Of a stretch of 28,570 nucleotides of DNA, positions 13,687-23,767 are shown piece by piece (position 1 is the stretch's first letter; every line of letters starts with the position of its first letter). This stretch comes from a virus. The position numbers and the translations under genes were made by a program. The notes beneath the pieces were generated by a model. It was not told the DNA's origin, ran no database searches, and was given only the letters and a program-made list of their open reading frames with translations. The stretch lies in IMG/VR virus record IMGVR_UViG_3300030389_004061, positions 1 through 28,570 of that record. One strand, written 5' to 3'.

Positions 13687-15804
13687 ATGGCATTTGCTGG
13701 CGTAACTATTGATATTGTTGATAAAGCCAGTAGTCGCTTGAGAAAAATAAATGAACAGGCACAAAAAGCATCAAAAACATTTCAAAGATTTGACAAAGCA
13801 ACAAAAGGAATAACAACAAGATTTAATGGTTTAGCAAAAGTAGTTGCGCAAGTTGGTTTAGTTGAATTTGGTAGAAGATCAGTACAAACAGCTGCAAATT
13901 TTGACAAATTAAATTTAAGATTAAAGTTATTAACAAAAGAAACTGGTACTTTTGCAGAGTCACAAAAAATTGCTGCTGATGCTCAAAAATTATTTGGTAT
14001 CAGTACATTAGAAGCTCTTGATGGAGTAACGAATATTACTGCTCGCTTAGCACCTCTAGGAGTAGGAGTAGAAGATATAAGGACAACATTTATCGGATTT
14101 AATACTGCTGCAAAATTAGCTGGTGCAACTGGTATTGAAGCTTCAAATGCTTTTAGACAACTTGCACAAGCACTTGGTTCTGGAAGGTTACAGGGTGATG
14201 AATTTAGGAGTATTTCAGAACAAATACCAACACTACTCAAACCTGTAGCAGATGAATTAGGAACAACTGTAGGTAAATTAAAAGAATTTAGTAGTCAAGG
14301 AAAGATTACAAGTGATGTTGTAATAAGAGCTTTAGGTAAAATTGGAGATGAAGGTGCACCAATGCTTGCAAAATTATTGGAGAATGATCCAACACAAGTA
14401 TTTAAAAATTTAAGTAATGAAATAGAAAGACTGCAAATTACAATTGGGCGAACGCTTTTACCTACAGCAAAACTTTTAACACTGGGATTGACTGGGTTTA
14501 GTGAAGTTATAAATACATTGCCTAGAGGTTTTACCGCTGTTGTAGTTGGAGCAACAGCAGCAATTACCGCTTTTACTATTTTAGGTCCAATAGTAACTGC
14601 GATAAAAGGAACATTTGTAGCTTTACTTGCTACATTAGCAAAATTTGGAATTATTATCACTGGCCCAGTCGCCGCAGGAATAGCTTTATTAGGATTAGGT
14701 GTTGCTGGAATTGTTGGGCATTATATCGATGCTAATAAAGAACAAAAAAAATTTACTGAGCTTTTAGAAAAAGGCAGCAAAGTTCAAATAGAAAATGCCA
14801 TAGCTACAAATGAAAATACAATTGCAAAAATTAAAAATGAAATGGCTCGTAAACGTAGTAAGACAGCAGCGTTTCAAGCTATAGCTGCACTAGAAGAGGA
14901 AAATAGAAAACTAAAAGAACAACAAAAAATAAATGAAAATTTACAAAAAAGAGGTTTTGATACAGCGGCGGGTACATATACAGTAAATGGAATTGTTTAT
15001 GATGCAAAAACAGGTCGCCCTAAAAATCCACCAAAAACTATATCAGATTTGGTAGACGATAAAAACAAACCAATTACTGATAAAAAAGATCCGAGATTAG
15101 TAGAGGGAACTTTATTAAAACAAATAGAAAGGAGAATACAATTAAAAAATACTGAAGATGAAAAAGACAGGTTATTACTTGAAAGAAAATTTTTACATAT
15201 AGATCAATTAAACGAAATTTTAAATAATGAAAAGATTATTAATAAAGAAAAAGCAATTGGATTATTAGCTACTGAATTTAATATAGATAAAAATAAAATT
15301 TTAAATGATACATTAACAGATCAAGCAGATATATATGCACAAATTGGAGAAAGCATTGCAACAGGTATTTCTGATGCTCTAACTGATGCTGCTATGGGAG
15401 CAAAAACATTAGGTGAAGCTGCTGTAGGAGTTTTACAAAGTATTGGTAGACAATTAATGCAACTTGGTATTAATACTTTATTATTTAATATATTTGGTGG
15501 TGCTTCGGGTATATTTAAAAATCTTCCAACTTTTGCTGCCGGTGGTAGACCCCCCGTGGGCAAACCGTCTATTGTAGGTGAAAAGGGACCGGAACTTTTT
15601 GTACCTAATTCATCAGGTAAAATTATTCCAAATAATCAGTTAGGAGGAGGAACCGTTAATAATATTAATGTTTCTGTAGATGCTTCTGGTTCTGCTGTTG
15701 ATTCTGACCCTACACAATCTGCTGAACTTGGACGAGCAATTTCAGAAGCTATACAATTAGAATTAATAAAACAACAAAGAGCCGGAGGACTTTTATATAG
15801 ATAA
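13687..15804 (+). CDS. Tape measure protein
   Basis: This 705-residue protein sets tail length and is a long helical protein within the tail tube. Its N-terminus is helical and basic. Residues about 65-250 carry the tape-measure domain (FDKLNLRLKLLTKETGTFAE, then LGSGRLQGDEFRSISEQIP near 163-181, and KLKEFSSQGKITSDVVIRAL near 197-216). Residues about 280-347 have two or three hydrophobic segments, such as FTAVVVGATAAITAFTIL, typical of the part that inserts into the host membrane. Residues 350-425 are coiled coil. The C-terminus ends in a GG.(P)PVGKPSIVGEKGPELFVP motif, also typical. At about 0.15 nm per residue the tail would be near 105 nm; this is a family rule, not a measurement. Confidence 0.93.
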   Translation: MAFAGVTIDIVDKASSRLRKINEQAQKASKTFQRFDKATKGITTRFNGLAKVVAQVGLVEFGRRSVQTAANFDKLNLRLKLLTKETGTFAESQKIAADAQKLFGISTLEALDGVTNITARLAPLGVGVEDIRTTFIGFNTAAKLAGATGIEASNAFRQLAQALGSGRLQGDEFRSISEQIPTLLKPVADELGTTVGKLKEFSSQGKITSDVVIRALGKIGDEGAPMLAKLLENDPTQVFKNLSNEIERLQITIGRTLLPTAKLLTLGLTGFSEVINTLPRGFTAVVVGATAAITAFTILGPIVTAIKGTFVALLATLAKFGIIITGPVAAGIALLGLGVAGIVGHYIDANKEQKKFTELLEKGSKVQIENAIATNENTIAKIKNEMARKRSKTAAFQAIAALEEENRKLKEQQKINENLQKRGFDTAAGTYTVNGIVYDAKTGRPKNPPKTISDLVDDKNKPITDKKDPRLVEGTLLKQIERRIQLKNTEDEKDRLLLERKFLHIDQLNEILNNEKIINKEKAIGLLATEFNIDKNKILNDTLTDQADIYAQIGESIATGISDALTDAAMGAKTLGEAAVGVLQSIGRQLMQLGINTLLFNIFGGASGIFKNLPTFAAGGRPPVGKPSIVGEKGPELFVPNSSGKIIPNNQLGGGTVNNINVSVDASGSAVDSDPTQSAELGRAISEAIQLELIKQQRAGGLLYR

Positions 15805-16157
15805 TGTCAGCTTTTCCAACAGATTCAAATGGTAATCAATTTGTGCCTGAATATGCGTTACGAAAAAATAATGCTCCAAAAACTCGTGTTGTTGCTTTTG
15901 GAGATGGATTTGAACAGCGTTTAACTTTTGGCATAAATCAAAATCCAAAAACGTTTAATTTAACTTTTAATGTATCTGAAACTGATTCAGATACTATTGA
16001 AACATTTTTAGATGCAAGAGGAGGTGTTGAAAGTTTTACATATACAATCCCAACTGAATCATCGATGTCTTTTGTTTGTTCAAGTTGGACAAAATCTATT
16101 CCATATAATAATAGATCAAAAATAACTGCAACTTTTAGGCAAGTATTTGAACCATAA
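15804..16157 (+). CDS. Minor tail protein, lambda gpM-like
   Basis: The 117 residues include RVVAFGDGFEQRLTFGINQN near positions 28-47, matching the R...FGDG(Y/F)EQR...G.N pattern of lambda gpM-family tail tip proteins, and it ends ITATFRQVFEP. Length is close to lambda M (109 residues). The next three genes are L-, K- and I-like in lambda order, which supports it. It starts in a TAATG overlap with the tape measure and ends in another with L. It is a structural part of the tail tip. Confidence 0.9.
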   Translation: MSAFPTDSNGNQFVPEYALRKNNAPKTRVVAFGDGFEQRLTFGINQNPKTFNLTFNVSETDSDTIETFLDARGGVESFTYTIPTESSMSFVCSSWTKSIPYNNRSKITATFRQVFEP

Positions 16158-16771
16158 TGCCAGTACCAACCTCAGAATTACAAAAAATTAATCCGAGTGC
16201 TGTTATTGAGTTATTTGTACTGCAACTTAATACAAACTTACATGGAACCAATTCAGGGATTCCAACAGCTAACAACGAAACCAATATTTTTAGATTTCAT
16301 AATGGCACAGACGCAGTTACTACAGGTGTTAATGCTTTTAATGAAATTCACTGGAACGGTAAAGTATATGCAAGATTGCCAATAGAGGCTACTGGATTTG
16401 AAAAAGGTGGTACACAAAATGCAAGACCAACTTTAACAGTTAGCAATTTGTTTGGAACTTTTTCAACAATTCTTGCAAATGTAAATACAAATACTAATGG
16501 AAATGATTTAACAGGTGCTACTCTTACAAGAATACGTACGTTGCTTCGATATTTACCAAATGATAATTTTACTGGTAATAATCCATATGGAACTCCTGAT
16601 AATACACAAGAATTTCCGCAAGATATTTTTACTGTTAACAGAAAATCATTAGAAAGTAGAACTATTTGTCAGTTTGAATTAGCAAATAGTATCGACCAGC
16701 AGGGCATAAAATTACCAAAAAGAAGATTCTTACCTGACGAGTTTAAGGGTATTGGAGACTTTTTTAGTTGA
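16157..16771 (+). CDS. Minor tail protein, lambda gpL-like, lacking the cysteine-rich C-terminus
   Basis: The 204 residues match the lambda gpL family in the beta-rich first part: AVIELFVLQLN, then NEIHWNGKVYARLPIEATGF (about 56-75), then QNARPTLTVSN, and GATLTRIRTLLRYLP. Later FPQDIFTVNRKSLESRTICQ contains the only cysteine. Lambda gpL has 232 residues and a C-terminal domain with four cysteines that bind an iron-sulfur cluster. Here that region is replaced by a short tail ending in KRRFLPDEFKGIGDFFS, so the cluster is absent. The first domain and gene order are clear. It starts in a TAATG overlap, and its TGA overlaps the K-like ATG. Confidence 0.88.
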   Translation: MPVPTSELQKINPSAVIELFVLQLNTNLHGTNSGIPTANNETNIFRFHNGTDAVTTGVNAFNEIHWNGKVYARLPIEATGFEKGGTQNARPTLTVSNLFGTFSTILANVNTNTNGNDLTGATLTRIRTLLRYLPNDNFTGNNPYGTPDNTQEFPQDIFTVNRKSLESRTICQFELANSIDQQGIKLPKRRFLPDEFKGIGDFFS

Positions 16772-17493
16772 TGGATTGGCAAATTAAAGCCTTAGCACAT
16801 GCAAAGGAGAATTTTCCTAATGAATCTTGTGGTTTATTAATTAATTTTAAAGGAAAACAAATTTATCAAAAATGCAAAAATATTAGTAATTTTGCTGATG
16901 ATCAATTTATTTTAGACCCTGTTGATTGGGCTGCTGCGGAGGATAAATATGGTTTTGATAATATACAGGCCATAATACATTCACACCCTCACACAGAGCC
17001 TATACCTAGCCCACAAGACCATGTTATGGCTGCAAGGTTAGGGAAAAAATGGTGGATAGTTAATCCTTCAACGGAAAAATGGAATAGTTTTACACCAAAA
17101 GAATATAAAGAAAGTTTGATTGGTAGACCATGGATCTGGAATGTGACTGATTGCTGGTCGTTAGTGAGGGAATATTTTCAAGCTGAATTAAATATTGTTC
17201 TAAAAGATTATAAAAGGCCAAATAATCCTGATGAATTTATCTCTAACCCTTTATTTGAAAAATATTTTAAGGATTGCGGTTTTGTTGAAATTAATAATAT
17301 TAATGATTTAAAAAAACATGATGCAATATTGATGAATGTTTGTGGATCGGGTTTAAATCATGTTGGAGTATATGTTGGAGATAACGAAATTTTACATCAT
17401 ATGCAAGGAAGGCTATCATGTAGACAAGATTACACTGGCTGGTTTCGAAAATGTACAGGGAGGATAGTTAGATATGCAAACCTGTATTCGTGA
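16771..17493 (+). CDS. Tail tip peptidase, lambda gpK-like (JAMM/MPN plus NlpC/P60)
   Basis: I use ATG 16771 (TGATG overlap), 240 residues; a TTG three bases earlier is possible. The N-terminal half is a JAMM/MPN domain: E18 in NESCG, then HSHPHTEPIPSPQD with H70, H72, S80 and D83 (H.H.x7.S..D). The C-terminal half is an NlpC/P60 domain with TDCWSLVREYF (catalytic C128) and NHVGVYVGD (H197). All expected catalytic residues are present, so both a metalloprotease-like and a cell-wall peptidase-like activity are possible. In lambda, gpK acts in tail tip assembly and may help entry through the cell wall. The end overlaps the I-like gene by 20 bases. Confidence 0.93.
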   Translation: MDWQIKALAHAKENFPNESCGLLINFKGKQIYQKCKNISNFADDQFILDPVDWAAAEDKYGFDNIQAIIHSHPHTEPIPSPQDHVMAARLGKKWWIVNPSTEKWNSFTPKEYKESLIGRPWIWNVTDCWSLVREYFQAELNIVLKDYKRPNNPDEFISNPLFEKYFKDCGFVEINNINDLKKHDAILMNVCGSGLNHVGVYVGDNEILHHMQGRLSCRQDYTGWFRKCTGRIVRYANLYS

Positions 17494-18088
17494 AGTTAAA
17501 CTTTATGGTGATTTGGCAAAGTTTGTTGGTACAAAGTCACTTAGTGGTGACATAAAAACAGCAGCCGATTCAATAAAATTTTTAGTTGGAAATTTTCCGG
17601 AATTACAAAGTCATATGTCTCAAAAATATTACAAAGTTATTGTTGAAGATAAACCTATAACTATTGAAGAATTACACTATCCAGCGGGAACTGCACCAAT
17701 AAAAATTATTCCAGTGGTATCTGGAGAAGGTGGCCGTGGATTAGGTCAGATTTTATTGGGAGCATTATTAATTGGTGGAGCTTTTTTATTTAATCCAGCT
17801 TTAACTATTGGATCATTCACAGGAGCTGCTGGTGCAACTCCGTTTGCGTCTTTAGGTTTCTTTACTAAAGCTGCTGTTGGTATTGGTGCTGGATTAGTTT
17901 TAAATGGCGTTGCTTCATTACTAACACCAGTTCCGACATTGCCAGATCAAGAATCTGATCCAGAAAGTTTTGCTTTTACTTCCCCTGCAAATGTTAGTCG
18001 AGCAGGTATTCCAATCCCTGTGATATATGGTCGTAGGGTGATCGGATCGGCAGTTATTTCGGCTGGTATTGATATTGCGGAGGGGTAA
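17474..18088 (+). CDS. Tail assembly protein, lambda gpI-like
   Basis: This 204-residue protein starts inside K's last 20 bases (ATG 17474) and ends directly before J. Residues 1-80 form a ubiquitin-like/beta-grasp N-terminal domain: REVKLYGDLAKFVG, then FLVGNFPELQSHM and YKVIVEDKPI. Residues 85-150 carry a glycine- and alanine-rich hydrophobic stretch, GLGQILLGALLIGGAFLFNP and onward, with two membrane-like helices. The end (NVSRAGIPIPVIYGRRVIGS) is the conserved gpI-family tail. It is needed for tail tip assembly in lambda and is usually not in the mature virion. Gene order M-L-K-I-J supports it. Confidence 0.9.
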   Translation: MQTCIREVKLYGDLAKFVGTKSLSGDIKTAADSIKFLVGNFPELQSHMSQKYYKVIVEDKPITIEELHYPAGTAPIKIIPVVSGEGGRGLGQILLGALLIGGAFLFNPALTIGSFTGAAGATPFASLGFFTKAAVGIGAGLVLNGVASLLTPVPTLPDQESDPESFAFTSPANVSRAGIPIPVIYGRRVIGSAVISAGIDIAEG

Positions 18089-21000
18089 ATGAATAATAAA
18101 GAATTTATTGTTATTGGTTCTGGTGGTGGCGGTGGAAAAGGAGGTGGAAAAACACCAACCACTGCTGATGATAATTTAAATAGCGTTGCAAAAGTAAATA
18201 TTCTTGATGCACTAGGAGAGGGTGAAATTGAAGGATTTAATACTGCTAGAGAAGAGGGACATACACAAGGTTCAGCAGCGTATAACAATGCTATGCTTAA
18301 AGATATATTTTTAGATGACACACCTATATTAAGAAAAGCTGCTTATAGTCCTTTACCAGCAGCTACAGATTTAAATTTTAACGGTGTATCTATTGCTGAA
18401 AGGCGTGGACTTGGTTCGCAACCTCTTATAACTGGCTTTGGTGGGACATTAACTGAAGTATCAGTTGGTCATGTATTTGACCAAACAAATGAAACAGCAA
18501 CAAGAACATTTACTGATACAGGAGTTAATCAGGTAAGAGTCACAATAAATATTCCGCAACTACAGGTATTTGAAGATGATGGAGATATAGTTGGCTCATC
18601 TGTTAATTTTTTAATAGATATTAAGACTGATAGTAATGCTCACCCAACTAATTTAACAGCAGAAAACGCAACAAAAAATGTAACAATAGAAGGTCGTACA
18701 GGTGACCTTTACCAGAAAGATTTTCTTTTTGATCTACCAGCCTATAGTTCAAGTGTAAGTATAAGGATAAAAAGACTTACTGCTACTGCAGCGGCAAAAA
18801 CTCTTAATTCATTTACTTGGTTTTCATTTACTAGAATTGTTTTAGATAATAATACTTATGACAATACTGCTCTAATTGGAATTTCAGCAGATGCTACAAG
18901 CTTTAGTAATATTCCAAGACGTAATTATTTTATAAGAGGTTTAAAAACAAAAATTCCAAATGCAAATGTTGTTAATTCTGTAAGTCAAACTGGAAAAAAT
19001 GCTGGAAGAATAATTTATAACTCAAATGTCTGGGACGGTACATTTCAGGCGGCAACTTGGAATACTTGTCCAGCGTGGGCGTTATACGATTTACTTACGG
19101 ATACTCGTTATGGGCTATCTATACCAGAATCGGCCTTAGATAAATATTCATTTTTTGCTATCAGCAAATATAACAATGAGTTAGTAAGTGATAGAAGAGT
19201 GTCTTCAGGAAATATGACTGGAACTTGGGCGCAAAATGCAAATGATTTCTTTGCAACTATTACTACTGCTTTAGCTCATAATTTACAGACAGATGATTTT
19301 GTCACAATGACATTTTCAAACGGTCAAGTAAATGGCAATCCAGCAAATCAGTCGTACAGAGTTGAATTAATAAATGCAACAAGTTTTAGAATTGTGAATA
19401 TAACTGTCGCACCAACTACTAATTTAAGCGGTGCCTGTTCTTTTTTAAGAGAAGGAAATGAGGTCAGGTTTGCTTTAAATTGCTTAATAAATAAATCATA
19501 TGAGGCTTATGATTTAATAAATTTGATTTGCTCTAATATGCGTGTTCAACCATTTTGGAGTGCTGGTCAGCTAATTTTAATTCAAGATAAACCCACTACA
19601 TCAAGTCATATTTTTACCCTTGCCAATGTTTTAGAAGGAGGATTTACATACGAAGGTTCAGATATAAAAAGCAGAGCGACTTTTGTAGTAGTTAAATATT
19701 TTGATAATAACCAAAGAAAAATAAGTTATGTTCAAGATCCTGCAAAAGCAGATGTAGCAAGTGATTCAGCAATTACTAAATATGGAACTATTGAAAAGCA
19801 AGTCAATGCTTTTGGTGTAACATCAGCTGGTCAAGCCTCTAGATTGGCTCGCTGGATAAGATTTTCAGAACAAAATTTAACTGAAACAGTGACATTTAAA
19901 GTTTCACTTGATAGTGGAATAATTGTTTTGCCAAATCAAGTTATTGAAATTAATGATCCCGTAAAAACTGGTATAAGGCGTGGGGGTAGGATTTCATCTG
20001 TTCCTGCAAATACGACAAATAAAATTGTTGTTGATGATGCAAGCGCTTCAGATTTACCAGCAAACGGCGTTTCTTATACAAGAACGCTTCACGTAATGAT
20101 GCCTGATGGTTCTGTTTCGACAAATACTATATCTGATATAACAGGCTCAACAATTACTGTCTCTGGGCAATTTACTATGGCTGGTGTAAATACAGCTCCA
20201 AATGCTAATTCTGTCTGGATAATAGAAACAACAGGTGGGACATCAGCACAAAATGTAGAAAATAGTTTATACAGAGTCGTCTCTGTGACTGAGGAAGATG
20301 GTTTAATTTATAAAGTAACAGCATTAACCTATAACGAATCTGCATATGCCCATGTTGAAGCTGGTGCTGACGTTACATTTAGAGATGCTACAAACTTAAA
20401 CGAATTACCACAAGCACCAAGTTCATTAACAATAACTGAAAGACTTTATAAAGAAGTTACAAACCAAAATGGAGTAATTAATGCGAATGAAAAAATAACG
20501 AATAAAGGAAAAATTAAAGTAAAACTTATTGCTAATTGGAGTCAAGTAAAAGGTGTTGTAAATTACAGAGTTTTTTATAGAAAAGATAAACAAAATTTTC
20601 AAAGTGTTACTGTACAAGGTTTAGATTTTGAAATTCCAGATGTACAAGCTGGCAAAGTATATGATTTTAAAGTATTTGCTCTAAATGGTGCAGAGCAAGA
20701 ATCTGCAACATCAGCAACAGCTACTAGAACTACTGTAGGTAAAACAGATCCACCTTCTAATGTACAAGGCTTAACTGCAACTGTAGATCCTGTCGCTGGA
20801 ATAATTCTTACATGGACAGAAAATGCACCCAATCCTGCTGGATTTACTGGAACAGACGTAGAGTTTAAAGATTTAGATATTGCTTACTATGAAATCCATA
20901 AAGTAACTGGTGGTGTTGGTACAACTATAAATGATAATAATTTTGGCAATTTAGGAGCATCTACTTTTGTTACGAGAGATCAAGCACCTGATACTGTAAC

Positions 21001-23767
21001 TGGTAATTATCCAGCAGCTACAACTACATATTTTATAAAAGCAAGAGATGATGGTGGGCGTTTTAGTGCAAATGCCGGATCTGCAGTGGCAACAATAAAT
21101 CTTCCCTCTGTTATTCAAAATGTAACTGTTACTCAAGAAAACGGAATATTACAAATCAGATGGACAAAACCAGCAACACATTCATTCAACATTAAACACT
21201 ATAAGATTTCCTACACAACATCTAATACAACTACTGTTTTTGAAGATACCACTGAATTTAATATACCGATTACTTTTACTGGTAGCTCAAGGACATTTAC
21301 AATTACTGCTGTTGATATAGGAGGCAATGAAGGAACTGCACATAATGAAACGGTTACAATACCAATGCCACCTGCACCATCTAATTTTAGCCATGAATTT
21401 ACAACAGACTCAGTAAAACTAAAATGGGAGCAAACAGCTCCAACAAGCCCACTTACACCACCTGTAATCGGTTACAGAATTTATAGAGGAAATAATGTAA
21501 CAGATGAAATCGCACAGATAAGTTCTACTGAATTTCTTGTGTTAGTTAATAACAATAGTTTTCCAAATAGGGTAAATACTTATCATGTTGCTGCTGTATT
21601 TTTTGATCCTGTAAATTCTACAAAAGGTCTTGCTTCAACAAATAGAGCTACAATTACAAATTTAGAAATAATACGTGCACCAGCACCAACAATTACACAA
21701 TCATTTGAATTAGATTTTCTTATTTTATCCTGGAGTGCTGTTAATGGATCATTACCAACACTAAATTATGGAATATATGACCTGCCACCTTCTAATATTG
21801 ATACATTAATAGAGCAAACTGATACAACTACATTTAAAACAAAAGCTAATTTTCCTATAAATTCATCTAACGGAAAACCAGAAAAGCTTTTCAAAATAGC
21901 TGGTTTAAGTGCTGCATATCATAATGCCACAGATGCTTTAGTAAAAGAAGTATTTAAAGGGTTAGTTGGCAGTATTACTGCAAGTGTTTCTTTACCAAGT
22001 ATCCCTGAATATATAGGAGGTTCTCAGAGTAATAGTATAAATTTAGGTTCTGAAGGTGGTCTTGGTTTTGTTACTATTTCTTTTGTAGCTGGGACTGTAG
22101 ACCCTGCAACACAACTAGGTTTAAAGGATTTTAGAATTGTTAGAAGTCCATCTTCTACTTTTGCAGGTATAAATTTAAATAATGCAGACACATTAGAAAT
22201 TTTTACAGATGCTTTAACATTCAAAGAAGAGGTCAGTTGGAGTATTCCTGATAATAGTACTGATACATCAATTTCAAGATATTATTATGTTCAGGCAAGA
22301 GACCTATTGAACAATATTGGAAGTGCCTTACAAATAGAAGTAACAATTAATAGACCTTCTACAGTTCCATCTGAAGGTATAAGTGAAGTGATAGATAATA
22401 ACGTATTACTTAGATGGGGACAGCCACCCGTTAATGCAAATAATCAGTTAAAGATAGATCATTATGAAATAAGAAAACATACTGGAAACAATACAAACTG
22501 GTCAACATCAACTGCATTAGGTGGTAGTGGTGAATCTATAACAGACTCAAGATTTAGCGTAATTTTTGAAACTGTTGGAGCGCAATATACATATTTGATC
22601 AAAGCATATGATGTTGCTGGTAATTCTAGTCTTTTACCATTAACAACTTTACTTGAAGTAGCAGAACCGCCTGATTTTGTTCTTAATGCAAATTATAATT
22701 CAGCATTTAGAACTGCATTAGGGACATATACACAGTCAGGAAATACTGTAGAAGTTACATTGTCTGAACATAGATTTAAAGTGGGTGATTTAGTTACTCT
22801 TTTCCCTACCTCTGGAGGTGCTGTAGGTGATTTACTAAATCAAAGACCAGTAACATCTGTTTCTAGTGATCCAGCTTCATTAGCACAGCACAATAAATTT
22901 ACAGTTAATTCTTTTGTATCAAGAAATGTAAGCACTTCTAATATTACAGTAAAAACTATTACAGGTCTTACAGAACCAGCAGAGGTTGATTCTGTTGGCT
23001 TTACGAATTGTTTAAAAGTATTTGATGAAGCACTAAATAGAAATGTAATTTATTTGCCAGTGGTTACAAATTCTGATGGAGTTGGAACACAGACATGGAC
23101 AGAACATTTTGTAGGTACAGGGTCTAATGCAAGTCCACAGTTTGCGAATATTACTGCAATAATTAACGCAGGATTAACTGAATATTTAGAACCAGCACCG
23201 ATTGGAAATGCTGGAAAAGGTATATATGAAGAAGTTTTTGATTATGGCACAAACTTAGCATCTACGAAAGTTAACGCATTATCAACAAATTTAGCGGAAG
23301 GGACATTGGCTGCATCAGGTCAAAATCCTGTAAATCTGACATCTAAACTACAGATTGCATCTGGTGATTCAGGAGGTAGTTTTGATACAGGTGTGACAGC
23401 CAACGGAAACTCTGTTTCAAGATTTGGTGTTGGTTTGCAAAGAGTAAAATATACTACTGAGGCTGTATCTACTGCTGGATCTCTTACGAAAATAACAAAT
23501 GTTCAGTTTAAATTAGACACAAAAATTAAGAATGATACTGGAACTGGAACCGCAAATGCAAGTGATAGCGGGGGTACTCAAGTAAACTTTAATGTTAGTT
23601 TTATAGATGTACAGGGAATAGCAGTAACTCCAAATACAACATCTGCTGTAATAGCTGTTGTTGATTTTCTTGATGCTCCTAATCCTACCTCATTTAAGGT
23701 TTTACTATATAATACGAGTGGGACGAGAGTTTCAGGCGATTTTACTTGGCAATGTAGAGGAACTTAA
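18089..23767 (+). CDS. Tail tip / host specificity protein, lambda gpJ-like, with many FN3 domains
   Basis: The 1892-residue protein forms the tip of the tail and likely touches the host receptor. Its N-terminus is glycine-rich (residues 11-20), then VAKVNILDALGEGEIEGF (about 33-50), the standard J start. The J core continues through TWNTCPAWALYDLLTDTRYG (323-342) and LICSNMRVQPFWSAGQLILI (479-498). An extra domain of about 80 residues (374-452) is inserted between ELVSDRR and NEVRF, where lambda J has only a short loop. About seven fibronectin type III-like domains follow (roughly 770-880, 885-1005, 1006-1092, 1093-1190, 1195-1300, 1305-1420, 1421-1525). Residues 1542-1622 resemble the insert. 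The C-terminal 270 residues are beta-rich and probably the receptor-binding end. The gene starts at the base after the I-like stop. Confidence 0.93.
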   Translation: MNNKEFIVIGSGGGGGKGGGKTPTTADDNLNSVAKVNILDALGEGEIEGFNTAREEGHTQGSAAYNNAMLKDIFLDDTPILRKAAYSPLPAATDLNFNGVSIAERRGLGSQPLITGFGGTLTEVSVGHVFDQTNETATRTFTDTGVNQVRVTINIPQLQVFEDDGDIVGSSVNFLIDIKTDSNAHPTNLTAENATKNVTIEGRTGDLYQKDFLFDLPAYSSSVSIRIKRLTATAAAKTLNSFTWFSFTRIVLDNNTYDNTALIGISADATSFSNIPRRNYFIRGLKTKIPNANVVNSVSQTGKNAGRIIYNSNVWDGTFQAATWNTCPAWALYDLLTDTRYGLSIPESALDKYSFFAISKYNNELVSDRRVSSGNMTGTWAQNANDFFATITTALAHNLQTDDFVTMTFSNGQVNGNPANQSYRVELINATSFRIVNITVAPTTNLSGACSFLREGNEVRFALNCLINKSYEAYDLINLICSNMRVQPFWSAGQLILIQDKPTTSSHIFTLANVLEGGFTYEGSDIKSRATFVVVKYFDNNQRKISYVQDPAKADVASDSAITKYGTIEKQVNAFGVTSAGQASRLARWIRFSEQNLTETVTFKVSLDSGIIVLPNQVIEINDPVKTGIRRGGRISSVPANTTNKIVVDDASASDLPANGVSYTRTLHVMMPDGSVSTNTISDITGSTITVSGQFTMAGVNTAPNANSVWIIETTGGTSAQNVENSLYRVVSVTEEDGLIYKVTALTYNESAYAHVEAGADVTFRDATNLNELPQAPSSLTITERLYKEVTNQNGVINANEKITNKGKIKVKLIANWSQVKGVVNYRVFYRKDKQNFQSVTVQGLDFEIPDVQAGKVYDFKVFALNGAEQESATSATATRTTVGKTDPPSNVQGLTATVDPVAGIILTWTENAPNPAGFTGTDVEFKDLDIAYYEIHKVTGGVGTTINDNNFGNLGASTFVTRDQAPDTVTGNYPAATTTYFIKARDDGGRFSANAGSAVATINLPSVIQNVTVTQENGILQIRWTKPATHSFNIKHYKISYTTSNTTTVFEDTTEFNIPITFTGSSRTFTITAVDIGGNEGTAHNETVTIPMPPAPSNFSHEFTTDSVKLKWEQTAPTSPLTPPVIGYRIYRGNNVTDEIAQISSTEFLVLVNNNSFPNRVNTYHVAAVFFDPVNSTKGLASTNRATITNLEIIRAPAPTITQSFELDFLILSWSAVNGSLPTLNYGIYDLPPSNIDTLIEQTDTTTFKTKANFPINSSNGKPEKLFKIAGLSAAYHNATDALVKEVFKGLVGSITASVSLPSIPEYIGGSQSNSINLGSEGGLGFVTISFVAGTVDPATQLGLKDFRIVRSPSSTFAGINLNNADTLEIFTDALTFKEEVSWSIPDNSTDTSISRYYYVQARDLLNNIGSALQIEVTINRPSTVPSEGISEVIDNNVLLRWGQPPVNANNQLKIDHYEIRKHTGNNTNWSTSTALGGSGESITDSRFSVIFETVGAQYTYLIKAYDVAGNSSLLPLTTLLEVAEPPDFVLNANYNSAFRTALGTYTQSGNTVEVTLSEHRFKVGDLVTLFPTSGGAVGDLLNQRPVTSVSSDPASLAQHNKFTVNSFVSRNVSTSNITVKTITGLTEPAEVDSVGFTNCLKVFDEALNRNVIYLPVVTNSDGVGTQTWTEHFVGTGSNASPQFANITAIINAGLTEYLEPAPIGNAGKGIYEEVFDYGTNLASTKVNALSTNLAEGTLAASGQNPVNLTSKLQIASGDSGGSFDTGVTANGNSVSRFGVGLQRVKYTTEAVSTAGSLTKITNVQFKLDTKIKNDTGTGTANASDSGGTQVNFNVSFIDVQGIAVTPNTTSAVIAVVDFLDAPNPTSFKVLLYNTSGTRVSGDFTWQCRGT

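Noticed and set aside
14295-14660. Minus-strand ORF of 121 residues inside the tape measure gene, and similar antisense ORFs at 13983-14240, 15321-15563, 17947-18321 and 24951-25205
   Set aside because: They are antisense shadows of long, well-supported genes, with composition mirroring the plus strand and no motif.
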